In this document: positions 8,456 through 17,260 of the stretch, in pieces
How positions within the stretch are numbered: the stretch's first letter is position 1
Layout of the letters: every line of letters begins with the position of its first letter
Assembly (NCBI RefSeq): GCF_002179965.1
Contig: NZ_NGUQ01000037.1
Coordinates: forward strand, 868,001 to 932,000
From: Pandoraea sp. PE-S2T-3
Lineage (GTDB): Bacteria; Pseudomonadota; Gammaproteobacteria; Burkholderiales; Burkholderiaceae
Direction: 5' to 3'
DNA: 64,000 bases
Notes under the pieces: model-generated
The model's input: only the letters and a program-made list of their open reading frames with translations
Database searches by the model: none
What the model was told of the DNA's origin: nothing
Translations under genes and position numbers: made by a program

Positions 8456-11400
8456 TTGCCCGCATCATTCATTGGTCGATCCACAACCGCTTTCTGGTGT
8501 TGCTGGCGACCGTACTCGTCGCGGCGTGGGGGGTGTACTCGCTCGCCCGAACGCCGCTCGATGCCCTCCCCGACCTGTCGGACACGCAGGTCATCATCAA
8601 GGCGTCGTATCCGGGCAAGGCACCGCAGGTCATCGAAGATCAGGTGACCTATCCGCTGACGACGACGTTGCTCGGCGTGCCCGGTGCCAAGACGATTCGC
8701 GCGTATTCGTCGTTCGGCGATGCATTCATCTATGTGCTCTTCGACGACAAGACCGACCAGTACTGGGCGCGCTCGCGCGTGCTCGAGTACCTCAATCAGG
8801 TGCAAAGCCGCTTGCCGCAAGGCGCGACCGTAGCCCTTGGGCCGGATGCCACCGGTGTGGGCTGGGTCTATGAGTACGCACTGGTCGACCGCACCGGTAA
8901 ACATGATCTGGGACAGTTGCGCGCGCTCAACGACTGGTTCATCAAGTTCGAGCTGAAGTCGGTGCCGGACGTTGCCGAGGTGGCGTCGCTTGGCGGGATG
9001 GTCCGGCAGTATCAGGTGGTCCTAGATCCGGACAAGCTGCGCGCCTACGGCATCACGCACAGCGCCGTGATCGACGCGTTGAAGAAGGCCAATCAGGCGT
9101 CGGGCGGCTCGGTGGTGGAAATGGCCGAATCGGAATACATGGTCCGCTCCACCGGCTATCTGCAAACGCTGGACGATTTCCGCCACATCCCGCTGCGCAG
9201 CGACGACGCAGGCACGCCGGTACTGCTCGGCGATGTCGCGCGCATCCAGATCGGTCCGGAAATGCGGCGCGGCATCGCCGAATTGAACGGCGAAGGCGAA
9301 GTGGCCGGCGGGGTCATCGTCATGCGCTCGGGCAAGAACGCGTTGACGACGATCGACGGCGTCAAGGCTCGACTGGCTGACCTGAAGAAGTCGCTGCCGC
9401 CGGGCGTCGAGGTGGTCACGACGTACGACCGGTCACAACTGATCGAGCGCGCGGTCGACAACCTCAAAGACAAGCTGATCGAAGAGTTCATCATCGTCGG
9501 GCTGGTCTGCGCGGTCTTCCTGTTTCATTTGCGCAGTGCGTTTGTCGCCATTCTTTCGTTGCCGCTGGGCGTGCTGGCCGCCTTCATCGTCATGCGCTAT
9601 CAGGGCGTGAACGCCAATCTGATGTCGTTGGGCGGTATCGCCATCGCCATTGGCGCCATGATCGACGCGGCCATCGTCATGATCGAGAACGCCCACAAGC
9701 ATCTGGAAGCGTTCGAGCACGCGCACCCCGACACGCCGCTCACCGGTGCGAAGCGATGGCAGTTGATCGCCGGCTCGGCGGCCGAAGTCGGGCCTGCGCT
9801 GTTCTTTTCGCTGCTGATCATCACGCTGTCGTTCATCCCGGTGTTCTCGCTCGAAGGACAGGAAGGCAAGCTGTTCTCGCCGCTCGCGTTCACCAAGACC
9901 TACACGATCGCGGCGGCGGCCGGGCTGTCGGTAACGCTCGTGCCGGTGCTGATGGGCTACCTGATTCGCGGGCGCATTCCACACGAGGCGTCCAATCCCA
10001 TCAACCGGGTCTTGATCCGGCTTTACCGGCCATTGCTGGAGCGAACTCTGCGGCGTCCATGGGTCACCATCGGCATCGCCGTCGTGGCGCTGATGCTGAC
10101 GGCGATCCCCATTTCGCGACTGGGTGGCGAGTTTCTGCCGCCGCTCGACGAAGGCGACCTGCTCTACATGCCGACCGCGTTGCCGGGCATTTCGGCAGCC
10201 AAAGCCACGGAATTGCTCCAGCAGACGGACCGCCTGATCAAGACCGTGCCGGAAGTTGCGACCGTCTTCGGCAAATCGGGGCGAGCGGATACGGCCACGG
10301 ACCCGGCGCCGCTGGAAATGTTCGAGACGACGATTCAGTTCAAGCCGCGCAGCGAATGGCGGCCGGGCATGACGCCGGAGAAGCTGGTCGACGAACTGGA
10401 CCGCACGGTCAAGGTGCCGGGCTTGTCGAACGTCTGGGTGCCGCCGATCCGGAACCGGCTCGATATGCTCTCCACTGGCATCAAGACCCCCGTGGGTGTG
10501 AAGATCTCCGGCCCGGACCTGACGCAGATCGACAAGATCGCCACGCAAGTCGAGGCGGCGGTGAAACCTGTGCCGGGTGTGACGTCGGCGCTTGCCGAGC
10601 GTCTGAACGGTGGCCGCTACATCGACGTGGACGTCAACCGGCAGGCGGCGGCTCGCTATAACTTGTCGGTGGCAGACGTGCAGTCGGTGGTGTCGTCGGC
10701 GGTCGGTGGCGAGAACGTCGGTGAAGTGATTGCGGGCCGGGAGCGGTTTCCCATCAACGTGCGCTATCCCCGGGAAGTTCGCGATTCGCTTGAGTCGCTT
10801 CGGCAACTCCCGGTCGTCACCGACCGGGGCGCGCAGATCCGGCTGGCCGATGTGGCCGATATCAAGCTGACCGACGGGCCGCCGATGATCCGCAGCGAAA
10901 ACGCCCGGCTGGCCGGCTACGTCTATGTGGACATTCGGGACACCGACCTCCAGTCGGCGGTCAAGGCCATGCAGCACGCAGTCGCACAGAAGGTCGTGCT
11001 GCCGCCGGGCTATTCCATCGCGTGGTCCGGTCAGTTCGAATATCTGGAGCGAGCCGCCACGACACTGCGCACGGTGATTCCGATCACACTCGCGGTCATC
11101 TTCATCCTGCTGTTCCTCACGTTCAACTCGGCGGCAGACGCCGCCCTGCTGATGTCGACGGTGCCCTTCGCACTGGTCGGCGGCTTCTGGCTCATCTGGA
11201 TGCTGGGTCACGCCGTGTCGGTCGCCACGTCGGTCGGCTTCATCGCGCTGGCCGGTGTCGCGGCGGAATTCGGCGTGGTGATGCTGCTGTATCTGAAAGG
11301 CGCCCTCGACCGCCGGCTGGCCCTTGGCGAACCGTTGAGCGAAGCCATGCTCAGTGACGCCATTCGCGAAGGCGCTGTGTTGCGGGTGCGTCCGAAAGCC

Positions 11401-11667
11401 ATGACGGTGGCCGTCGTCCTCGCCGGTCTCGTCCCGATCATGGTCGGACATGGCACCGGTTCGGAAGTCATGCAGCGCATTGCCGCGCCGATGGTCGGCG
11501 GCATGGTCACGGCACCGCTGCTGTCGATGTTCGTTATTCCCGCCGCCTGGTTCTTACTCCAGCGTCGCCGCTTGCGACAAGCGCAACGCGCTGGCCCCGA
11601 TGCAACACCCCCGGCTGTTTCCTCTGGCACGGACGTGCCTTCCCTTACCTCTGGAGAAATGCAATGA
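8452..11667 (+). CDS. cusA: Cu(I)/Ag(I) efflux RND transporter CusA
   Basis: 1071 residues of the heavy-metal-efflux RND family, with 12 predicted membrane helices and two large periplasmic loops. The three methionines that bind copper in E. coli CusA are found here with identical numbering: Met573 (LYMPTALPG), Met623 (PLEMFETT) and Met672 (DMLSTGIK). This supports Cu/Ag rather than Co/Zn/Cd specificity. It starts at an ATGA overlap with the adaptor gene and ends in another ATGA overlap with cusF, so the genes are translationally coupled. The conserved segment [14 protein letters not shown] and the block [16 protein letters not shown] are typical of the family. Confidence 0.96.
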   Translation: MIARIIHWSIHNRFLVLLATVLVAAWGVYSLARTPLDALPDLSDTQVIIKASYPGKAPQVIEDQVTYPLTTTLLGVPGAKTIRAYSSFGDAFIYVLFDDKTDQYWARSRVLEYLNQVQSRLPQGATVALGPDATGVGWVYEYALVDRTGKHDLGQLRALNDWFIKFELKSVPDVAEVASLGGMVRQYQVVLDPDKLRAYGITHSAVIDALKKANQASGGSVVEMAESEYMVRSTGYLQTLDDFRHIPLRSDDAGTPVLLGDVARIQIGPEMRRGIAELNGEGEVAGGVIVMRSGKNALTTIDGVKARLADLKKSLPPGVEVVTTYDRSQLIERAVDNLKDKLIEEFIIVGLVCAVFLFHLRSAFVAILSLPLGVLAAFIVMRYQGVNANLMSLGGIAIAIGAMIDAAIVMIENAHKHLEAFEHAHPDTPLTGAKRWQLIAGSAAEVGPALFFSLLIITLSFIPVFSLEGQEGKLFSPLAFTKTYTIAAAAGLSVTLVPVLMGYLIRGRIPHEASNPINRVLIRLYRPLLERTLRRPWVTIGIAVVALMLTAIPISRLGGEFLPPLDEGDLLYMPTALPGISAAKATELLQQTDRLIKTVPEVATVFGKSGRADTATDPAPLEMFETTIQFKPRSEWRPGMTPEKLVDELDRTVKVPGLSNVWVPPIRNRLDMLSTGIKTPVGVKISGPDLTQIDKIATQVEAAVKPVPGVTSALAERLNGGRYIDVDVNRQAAARYNLSVADVQSVVSSAVGGENVGEVIAGRERFPINVRYPREVRDSLESLRQLPVVTDRGAQIRLADVADIKLTDGPPMIRSENARLAGYVYVDIRDTDLQSAVKAMQHAVAQKVVLPPGYSIAWSGQFEYLERAATTLRTVIPITLAVIFILLFLTFNSAADAALLMSTVPFALVGGFWLIWMLGHAVSVATSVGFIALAGVAAEFGVVMLLYLKGALDRRLALGEPLSEAMLSDAIREGAVLRVRPKAMTVAVVLAGLVPIMVGHGTGSEVMQRIAAPMVGGMVTAPLLSMFVIPAAWFLLQRRRLRQAQRAGPDATPPAVSSGTDVPSLTSGEMQ

Positions 11668-12047
11668 AGATGAAGTCAATGACGATGCTTGCGATGGCGG
11701 TGCTTGCCGCGAGTTCCACCGCCGTCTTTGCCGCAGGCGATATGAGCAATATGGGCAACATGGGCAATATGAACGGCATGGCCATGTCACCGTCGGCGCA
11801 AGGCACCAAACCCGCCGCCGCAGGGCAGCTCACGGATGCCGTGGTGCGCAAGACGGACACCGCGACGGGCATGGTCACCATCAAGCACGGGCCGCTGGAG
11901 AACGTCGGCATGCCGGCGATGACGATGGCGTTCAAGACCCGCGATACCGCCATGGCCGCGCAGGTGCATGAGGGCGACAAGGTCAAGGTGCGCGTGGAAA
12001 ACGTCAACGGCACCATGACCATCGTTCGGATGGAAAAGCAGAACTAA
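11664..12047 (+). CDS. cusF: Periplasmic copper-binding protein of the CusF family
   Basis: 127 residues: signal peptide (cleavage near VFA|AGDM), a Met-rich linker with repeated NMGNM units, and a CusF OB-fold (about 52-127). The copper site has His75 and Met86/Met88 in GMPAMTMAF. The Trp that caps the metal in E. coli CusF (WPEMTM) is replaced by Met83. It overlaps the cusA stop (ATGA) and has GGAGA upstream. It would carry Cu(I) or Ag(I) to the adaptor. The system thus has two CusF domains, one fused to CusB and this free one with an altered site. Confidence 0.92.
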   Translation: MKMKSMTMLAMAVLAASSTAVFAAGDMSNMGNMGNMNGMAMSPSAQGTKPAAAGQLTDAVVRKTDTATGMVTIKHGPLENVGMPAMTMAFKTRDTAMAAQVHEGDKVKVRVENVNGTMTIVRMEKQN

Positions 12048-12054
12048 GACGAGG

Positions 12055-12096
12055 AACCGGGGGCGACGTGCCACAACGTGGCGTCGCCGCCTGGTT
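12055..12096. terminator. Hairpin between convergent cus operon and serine acetyltransferase gene
   Basis: GGCGAC (12062-12067) pairs with GTCGCC (12083-12088). Inside, GCCAC (12070-12074) pairs with GTGGC (12078-12082) around a 3-base loop. Outside, AACC and GGTT extend the stem. It lies between two converging genes and could stop transcription from both sides. No T-run follows it, so intrinsic termination is not certain. Confidence 0.5.
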
Positions 12097-12125
12097 CTGT
12101 CAGTTGATGCGCAGCAACGACAGGA

Positions 12126-13061
12126 TTAAAGCCGGTCGCTCTCGTCCCGCGACGACGCACCGGCTTCGCTGCGCGACTTGGCCTGTGTGATGTTGCTGTA
12201 CGGCGGCACGTCTTGCGTGAGCCAGACGTTCCCGCCAATGGCCGAACCCTGACCGATGGTCACACGACCGAGAATCGTCGCGCCCGCGTAGATGACGACG
12301 TTGTCTTCCACAATCGGGTGGCGCGCGAGGCCCTTGCGCGGATTGCCGTCGTCGTCCGCCGGGAAGCGCTTGGCACCGAGCGTCACCGCCTGATACACCC
12401 GTACGCGCTGGCCCAGAATGGCCGTCTCGCCAATCACCACGCCCGTGCCGTGATCGATGAAGAAACCCGCGCCGATCTGTGCGCCCGGGTGAATATCGAT
12501 GCCTGTTTCGGAGTGGGCCTGCTCGGCAATGATGCGGGCGAGCAGCGGCAGTTCGAGCCGGTACAGTTCATGCGCGAGACGATGGTGAATCATCGCGAGA
12601 ATGCCCGGATAGCACAGCAGTACCTCGTCGACGCTGCCCGCCGCCGGATCCCCCTGATAGGCCGCCAGCACGTCGCAGTCGAGCAGTTCGCGAATCTGCG
12701 GCAGGCGCCGTGCAAACTCCTGAACCGCCACATGGGCGCGCTCTTCCACCAGCGTCGCGTCGATGTCGGTGTCGTGCCTGTCCTTGTATCGCCACTCGAG
12801 CCGCACCTGCTCCGCCAAGCCGTTCAGTGCACTGGCAAGCGCATGACCGACGTAGTAGTTTTCGCCCTGCTGATGGAGTTCGAGCGGGCCGAGCCGCATC
12901 GGAAACAGTACGCCCTTGAGCAACCCGACAACGTCGGCGAGTCGCTCGCGCGACGGCAGGTCGCGCCCGCCGGGTTCGAGAAAACGCCGCTGCCGTTCGC
13001 GCCAACGAACACGTGCGGCGTGCAATGAGGTAACGACGTCGTCAATATCAAACGCTGCCAC
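12126..13061 (-). CDS. epsC: Serine O-acetyltransferase (EpsC/CysE family)
   Basis: 311 residues. The N-terminal part (about 1-150) is helical. The C-terminal part (about 170-290) is a left-handed beta-helix of hexapeptide repeats with the family signature IDHGTGVVIGETA. The enzyme makes O-acetylserine from serine and acetyl-CoA, the acceptor for reduced sulfur in cysteine synthesis. The GTG at 13061 has AGGAG eight bases upstream and is preferred over a TTG at 13100 that gives 13 extra residues. It is downstream of and on the same strand as the ABC importer genes, suggesting that sulfur released from the imported compound goes into cysteine. Confidence 0.88.
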   Translation of the reverse strand: MAAFDIDDVVTSLHAARVRWRERQRRFLEPGGRDLPSRERLADVVGLLKGVLFPMRLGPLELHQQGENYYVGHALASALNGLAEQVRLEWRYKDRHDTDIDATLVEERAHVAVQEFARRLPQIRELLDCDVLAAYQGDPAAGSVDEVLLCYPGILAMIHHRLAHELYRLELPLLARIIAEQAHSETGIDIHPGAQIGAGFFIDHGTGVVIGETAILGQRVRVYQAVTLGAKRFPADDDGNPRKGLARHPIVEDNVVIYAGATILGRVTIGQGSAIGGNVWLTQDVPPYSNITQAKSRSEAGASSRDESDRL

Positions 13062-13083
13062 GAGTGATGCTCCTGCTTTTGAA

Positions 13084-13101
13084 ATTGCCGTCGACGGCAA
13101 T
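13084..13101. repeat. Perfect 18-base palindrome upstream of the serine acetyltransferase gene
   Basis: ATTGCCGTCGACGGCAAT is its own reverse complement. It lies between the permease stop and the epsC start and could be an operator or an RNA hairpin separating the importer genes from epsC. No T-run follows it on the minus strand. Confidence 0.6.
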
Positions 13102-13155
13102 CAAATGTCGAATTGATGCGCGTGCCGCTACCGGTCGCCGGGCGTGGCGCTCACT

Positions 13156-14085
13156 TCACGCCGTCTGCATGCCCCAGCGCCGCACGGTCACGCGCGCCAG
13201 CGTGTCGAATACGAGATGCTCGACGATGAGCCCGATCACGATCACCGTCAGCAAACCGGCAAAGACGCGATCGGTATAAAGCTCGTTGCGGTTCTGGTAG
13301 ATGTACCACCCCAGTCCGCCACCGCCCGTATTCGCACCGAACACCAGTTCCGCAGCGATCAGCGTGCGCCATGCAAACGCCCAGCCGACCCGCAGCCCGG
13401 ACAGTACCGAGGGCAATGCCGCCGGGGTGAGAATCCACGCCACCTGCCGCAATCCGGAGAGTCCGTAGTTGCGCCCGATCATGCGCAGCGTCGGCGAAAC
13501 CGCCTCGAAACCTGTGTAGATGCTCAACGCCAGCGGCCATAGTACCGCGTGTACGAGAACAAAGAGCAGGCTGCCTGTGCCCAGCCCAAACCACAGCAGT
13601 GCCAACGGCAGCAACGCAATCGAGGGCAACGGGTTGAACATGCCGGTCAGCAGCGCCAGCAGGTCACGCCCGGTCGCGCTGGCCATCGCCAGCGACGTCA
13701 GTGCGAAGGCGCAAAGCACCCCTAGCGCATAGCCGCGAAGCAAGACCCATAGCGACGCGGCGGTACGGCTCAATAGCTCGCCGCTGACCCAGCCGTCCCA
13801 CCACGCGCGGGCCGTGGCGCCCGCCCCCGGCAGGAGCAGATCGTTGTCGACCAGACGTGCTGCGACTTCCCACAGCACGATCAACACGATGCCGATGGCG
13901 AGCTTGCGCCAGACGGAGACGGGGATCGCCCAACGGTTCGGCTGGGTATCGACGGAGACGTTCGACTCAGCCGCCGTCTCGACGACCGCTTCGCGCGTGC
14001 TGGCACGACGCGGTGTACGCGGATAAATGCGCTCCTGACGCTGCGCGGGCCGCAGGCGGACGACTTCGGAGGGCAACCGGCTCAC
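13156..14085 (-). CDS. ABC transporter permease, SsuC/TauC-type
   Basis: 309 residues with about six membrane helices and the binding-protein-dependent permease signature around residues 190-250. An N-terminal cytoplasmic extension of about 50 residues is rich in Arg and Pro. Related permeases import sulfonates, taurine or nitrate. It starts with an ATGA-type overlap with the ATPase gene and shares an operon with the ATPase and binding protein. With serine acetyltransferase and a ferredoxin/flavoprotein pair nearby, organosulfur uptake is the likeliest role; the substrate is inferred. Confidence 0.88.
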   Translation of the reverse strand: MSRLPSEVVRLRPAQRQERIYPRTPRRASTREAVVETAAESNVSVDTQPNRWAIPVSVWRKLAIGIVLIVLWEVAARLVDNDLLLPGAGATARAWWDGWVSGELLSRTAASLWVLLRGYALGVLCAFALTSLAMASATGRDLLALLTGMFNPLPSIALLPLALLWFGLGTGSLLFVLVHAVLWPLALSIYTGFEAVSPTLRMIGRNYGLSGLRQVAWILTPAALPSVLSGLRVGWAFAWRTLIAAELVFGANTGGGGLGWYIYQNRNELYTDRVFAGLLTVIVIGLIVEHLVFDTLARVTVRRWGMQTA

Positions 14086-14876
14086 AACGCCTCCTTGGCG
14101 TACTGGCGCGGCACGGGCTCATCCTCGCCGAACAACAGATCGTGAATGCGGGTTGCGGCTCGCTGAAACGCGGGTGTGCCCACGTCGTCGAGCGCGAACG
14201 CACCCGCATCGAGTTCTGCACGCAGACGGCCGGGCTGGGCGTCGAGCAAGACAATACGGTTGCCCACGATCAGGGCCTCTTCAATGGAATGGGTGACGAA
14301 GATAAGCGTCACGCGCGTGTCGTCCCACAGCCGCAGAAGCTCCTCCTGCATGCGGGTGCGGGTCAGCGCATCGAGCGCGGCGAACGGTTCGTCCATGAGC
14401 AGCACACGCGGGCGCACCGCGAGCGCGCGGGCAATCGCCACGCGCTGCTTCATGCCGCCGGACAGCGTGTGCGGAAACGCGTTGGCATAGCGCGAGAGTC
14501 CGACCTTATCCAGCGTCTCCAGTGCCCGCTCACGCGCGTCCGTCCGGGAAAGCCTCAACGCCGCGCGCAACGGAAACATGACGTTCTGCACGACCGTCTT
14601 CCACGGCGCCAGTTGATCGAACTCCTGAAACACGACCATGCGGTCGATGCCGGGCTTGTCGATGCGCTGCCCGTCGAGGCGAATCTCGCCGCGCGTCGGG
14701 CTCACAAACCCGGCAATCGTCTTGAGCAAGGTCGATTTACCGCAGCCCGACGGCCCGAGCAGCACGAAGCGATCGCCGTCATGGACATCGAACGACACAT
14801 CGCTCACGGCCTGCACACGCCGCCCATGGCTGCGAAACTCGATATCGAGGCCACTGACCTCAAGCACCGCCGCCAT
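14082..14876 (-). CDS. ABC transporter ATP-binding protein, SsuB/TauB-type
   Basis: 264 residues with all motifs of an ABC ATPase: Walker A GPSGCGKST near residue 40, signature LSGGMKQRVAIARAL, Walker B VLLMDEPFAALD and the switch His (FVTHSIEEAL). The ATG at 14876 has AAGGGAG five bases upstream; a longer frame would add 25 residues that overlap the binding-protein gene. It energises the permease encoded directly downstream. The closest functional families import sulfonates, taurine or nitrate. Confidence 0.92.
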   Translation of the reverse strand: MAAVLEVSGLDIEFRSHGRRVQAVSDVSFDVHDGDRFVLLGPSGCGKSTLLKTIAGFVSPTRGEIRLDGQRIDKPGIDRMVVFQEFDQLAPWKTVVQNVMFPLRAALRLSRTDARERALETLDKVGLSRYANAFPHTLSGGMKQRVAIARALAVRPRVLLMDEPFAALDALTRTRMQEELLRLWDDTRVTLIFVTHSIEEALIVGNRIVLLDAQPGRLRAELDAGAFALDDVGTPAFQRAATRIHDLLFGEDEPVPRQYAKEAL

Positions 14877-14877
14877 C

Positions 14878-15963
14878 TCAGCTCCCTTGCCCCAGCGCGG
14901 GTTCTGCGAAGAAGTAGTCACGCCACGACGCCGGCTTGTGACGCACGGCACCCACGCGTTGCATGAACTGCGCCAGTCCCAGCGTGTTTTGCGGCGTGAT
15001 CGAGAAGTCGACCTTCGGGTCTTTGATGATGCTCACCAGCAGCTTCTTGTCGGTCTTCGCCTGATTCACCCGGATGTAGATATCGGCGGCGGCCTCGGGC
15101 TGGTGTTTGACGAAGTCCGCCGCCCGGGCGAGCGCGAGCACGAAGGCGCGATACGTCTTGGGGTTGTCGTTGCGGTATTTCTCGGTCGTGTAGAGCACCG
15201 TGGCCGAACTCGGGCCGCCGAGCACCTCGTACGAATCGAGCACGATGTGGGCGTTCGGGTTGGCGGCCAGTTCCTGTTCCTGAAACGGCGGTGTGCCGAA
15301 GTGGCCCGTGATCTCGGTGCCGCCCGCAATGATCGCGGCGGCAGCATCAGGATGCGCCATGGTCTGCGTGAGCTTGTCGAGCCGGTCGAATGCCCCGTCG
15401 CCCCATTGTTTGGCTGCCGCGTATTGCAGCACGCGCGACTGGACCGAGACGCTCACGGCGGGCAGCGCGATGCGGTCCTTCTCGGTGAAGTCGGCGATCG
15501 TGCGCACCTTCGGATTGTTGCTGATGAGGTAGTACGGCAGGCTGCCCAGCGACGCCACGCCCTTCACGTTCTGGCGGCCATACGTCCGGTCCCAGACGGT
15601 GATGAGCGGCCCGACACCGGCCCCAGCGATATCGATCGCGCCCGAGAGCAAAGCGTCGTTGATGGCGGCCCCGCCCGAAAGCTTCGCCCAGTCGACCTTG
15701 ACGTCCACGCCCAGCTTGCGGCCCTCCTGCTCGATGAGCTGCTGATCGCGTACCACATTGAGCAACAGATAGACGATACCGAATTGCTCGGCAATACGGA
15801 TACGGCCTTCCGCGTGCGCCGCAGGCACTGCGGTGGCAAACGACAGGCCCACCAACAACAGGCGTAGCGCGTGTCGACGAAAACCGGACGGTTTGAAACG
15901 TTGGATCAGATGCGAAGGCGCGAGCTTGTGCAGCGTGTGCAGGAAGGAATGGGCAAAACGCAT
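14878..15963 (-). CDS. ABC transporter substrate-binding protein, NitT/TauT/SsuA-like
   Basis: 361 residues. A long N-terminal region ends in a signal peptide (FRRHALRLLLVGLSFATAVPAAHA). A periplasmic binding-protein fold begins at RIRIAEQFGIVYLLLNVV and contains the family's GAIDIAGAGVGPLI motif. It is the first gene of the minus-strand importer operon and ends one base before the ATPase start. Proteins of this family bind small sulfonates, pyrimidine precursors or related ligands; the ligand here is unknown. A second binding protein with no importer of its own is encoded at 19245-20273. Confidence 0.88.
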   Translation of the reverse strand: MRFAHSFLHTLHKLAPSHLIQRFKPSGFRRHALRLLLVGLSFATAVPAAHAEGRIRIAEQFGIVYLLLNVVRDQQLIEQEGRKLGVDVKVDWAKLSGGAAINDALLSGAIDIAGAGVGPLITVWDRTYGRQNVKGVASLGSLPYYLISNNPKVRTIADFTEKDRIALPAVSVSVQSRVLQYAAAKQWGDGAFDRLDKLTQTMAHPDAAAAIIAGGTEITGHFGTPPFQEQELAANPNAHIVLDSYEVLGGPSSATVLYTTEKYRNDNPKTYRAFVLALARAADFVKHQPEAAADIYIRVNQAKTDKKLLVSIIKDPKVDFSITPQNTLGLAQFMQRVGAVRHKPASWRDYFFAEPALGQGS

Positions 15964-16058
15964 GGCGGAGGGCGTCCTCAAGGGCGTGCGGGATGTGTGC
16001 AGAGAAGCCCGAAAGTAGCGGCCCCGCGCTGTCGCGGTCAACGAAGCAAATCAGACAA

Positions 16059-16082
16059 GGTTATGGCGCTCAGGCATAAGCC
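16059..16082. promoter_or_regulatory. Dyad in the leader of the importer operon
   Basis: TTATG (16061-16065) and CATAA (16075-16079) form an inverted repeat with a 9-base gap, flanked by GG and CC. It sits about 100 bases upstream of the binding-protein start. The spacing would fit a LysR-type or Crp-type site. The remainder of 15964-16207 holds no gene I can support. Confidence 0.35.
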
Positions 16083-16207
16083 GTGAGCCCTTTGCCCGCA
16101 CCATTCGGCCGCCCCGGCCCATCGGTCGCTCATGGCCACCGCAAAGTCGAATCGGTGCTTTGCGTAGCAGAAATCACGCGAAGGACTGTCGGCTTGGTGA
16201 CAGATCG

Positions 16208-17101
16208 TTACGCGTCATCGCGCCCAGAATGACCTTCATCGACGCCCTCACTGATGGCGCGCAGTTGCGCCAGATCGAGCAGCGTGACGCGGCCGTACCG
16301 AATCCGCACGATGTGCCGGTCCAGAAACCAGCGGAATTCGCGATTGAGGTACTGGCGCGAGGCCATCAGCAGTGCCGCGAGGTCTTCCTGCGACAACCGC
16401 AGGCTGAGCGCGATACCGCCAGCCGCGCCGTGGGTATCGGCCGTCTCGGGCACGCCGTAGCGCTTGGCCAGCGCGAGCAACTGATAAGCAAGACGCGCTC
16501 GGAACGGGGTCAGGCTATGGCGCCCCAGACGGTCATGCAGCCCGCGCGCACGGCCGGCAATCAGGCGCAGCAACGTGGCCGTGAGCGCCGGGTTGCGCGC
16601 CAGTTGTGCATTGAGCACATGGGCAGGGATATGAAACAGCCGCGTAAGACCCCGCGCCCGCTGATTGTGGACTGAGGTTTCGCCGGTCAGGACGGCAATG
16701 AAGTTGGCGACCTCGCCGGGCGGGATGAAGTCTTCAACAGCACGTCCGCCCTCGGGGCTCGACCACTCCCATTCGAGCACGCCGCTGAGGATGACGTGAA
16801 TGTCCGGGCAGGCCTCGCCCGCGCCGTAGATGAGCGTGCCATCGGGATAGGTCCGCAGATGGCCCGCGCAGACAAGCGCTTCGAGCACGTCGTCAGGCCA
16901 GTTGCGCAGGCCGGCGTTGTTGCGAAACGCGGTCCAGACGATGTCGCGCTGTTGCGCCGTCAGGTCGCGCCCGCTCGACTGCAACGGCAAATGGCTTGCC
17001 GCCTGAAGGGCAATTCGCTGACCGGCATTGGCGTAGCCCGGTGCAGCGTGAGGGTCGGTCGTGAGGGGCGTATCAAGTGCGTCGGGTGCGGGTGCTTCCA
17101 T
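16208..17101 (-). CDS. Crp/Fnr-family transcriptional regulator
   Basis: 297 residues from the chosen start. A cyclic-nucleotide-binding-like beta-barrel (about 100-195, YPDGTLIYGAGEACPDIHVILSG) is followed by a dimerisation helix and a winged helix-turn-helix (about 220-285, LSQEDLAALLMASRQYLNREF). It lacks the Cys cluster of FNR, so it is unlikely to carry an Fe-S centre. It is encoded between the importer operon and the flavoprotein operon, transcribed away from the latter, and is the obvious regulator of both. Another ATG at 17155 with GGGGTA just upstream would add 18 residues. The ligand is unknown. Confidence 0.85.
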   Translation of the reverse strand: MEAPAPDALDTPLTTDPHAAPGYANAGQRIALQAASHLPLQSSGRDLTAQQRDIVWTAFRNNAGLRNWPDDVLEALVCAGHLRTYPDGTLIYGAGEACPDIHVILSGVLEWEWSSPEGGRAVEDFIPPGEVANFIAVLTGETSVHNQRARGLTRLFHIPAHVLNAQLARNPALTATLLRLIAGRARGLHDRLGRHSLTPFRARLAYQLLALAKRYGVPETADTHGAAGGIALSLRLSQEDLAALLMASRQYLNREFRWFLDRHIVRIRYGRVTLLDLAQLRAISEGVDEGHSGRDDA

Positions 17102-17260
17102 GTCGCCACTGGCTGATAGAGAGAGAGGGTCGGTGATGCGGGGAATTGACCACATTACCCCGTTTCGCACGCCCGCCAAGTGACGAATCGGCATATGGAA
17201 ATTCATGCGGGACGGGTGCCGTCCTGCGTTTCGAATAGTGATCATCAGGAGGTGGTGCCA

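Noticed and set aside
9433-11451. 672-codon minus-strand frame
   Set aside because: Antisense to cusA, whose conserved residues are clear; composition is typical of a high-GC shadow frame.
16208-17101. FNR-type oxygen sensor
   Set aside because: The Crp-family protein lacks the N-terminal Cys cluster of FNR; only scattered Cys residues are present.
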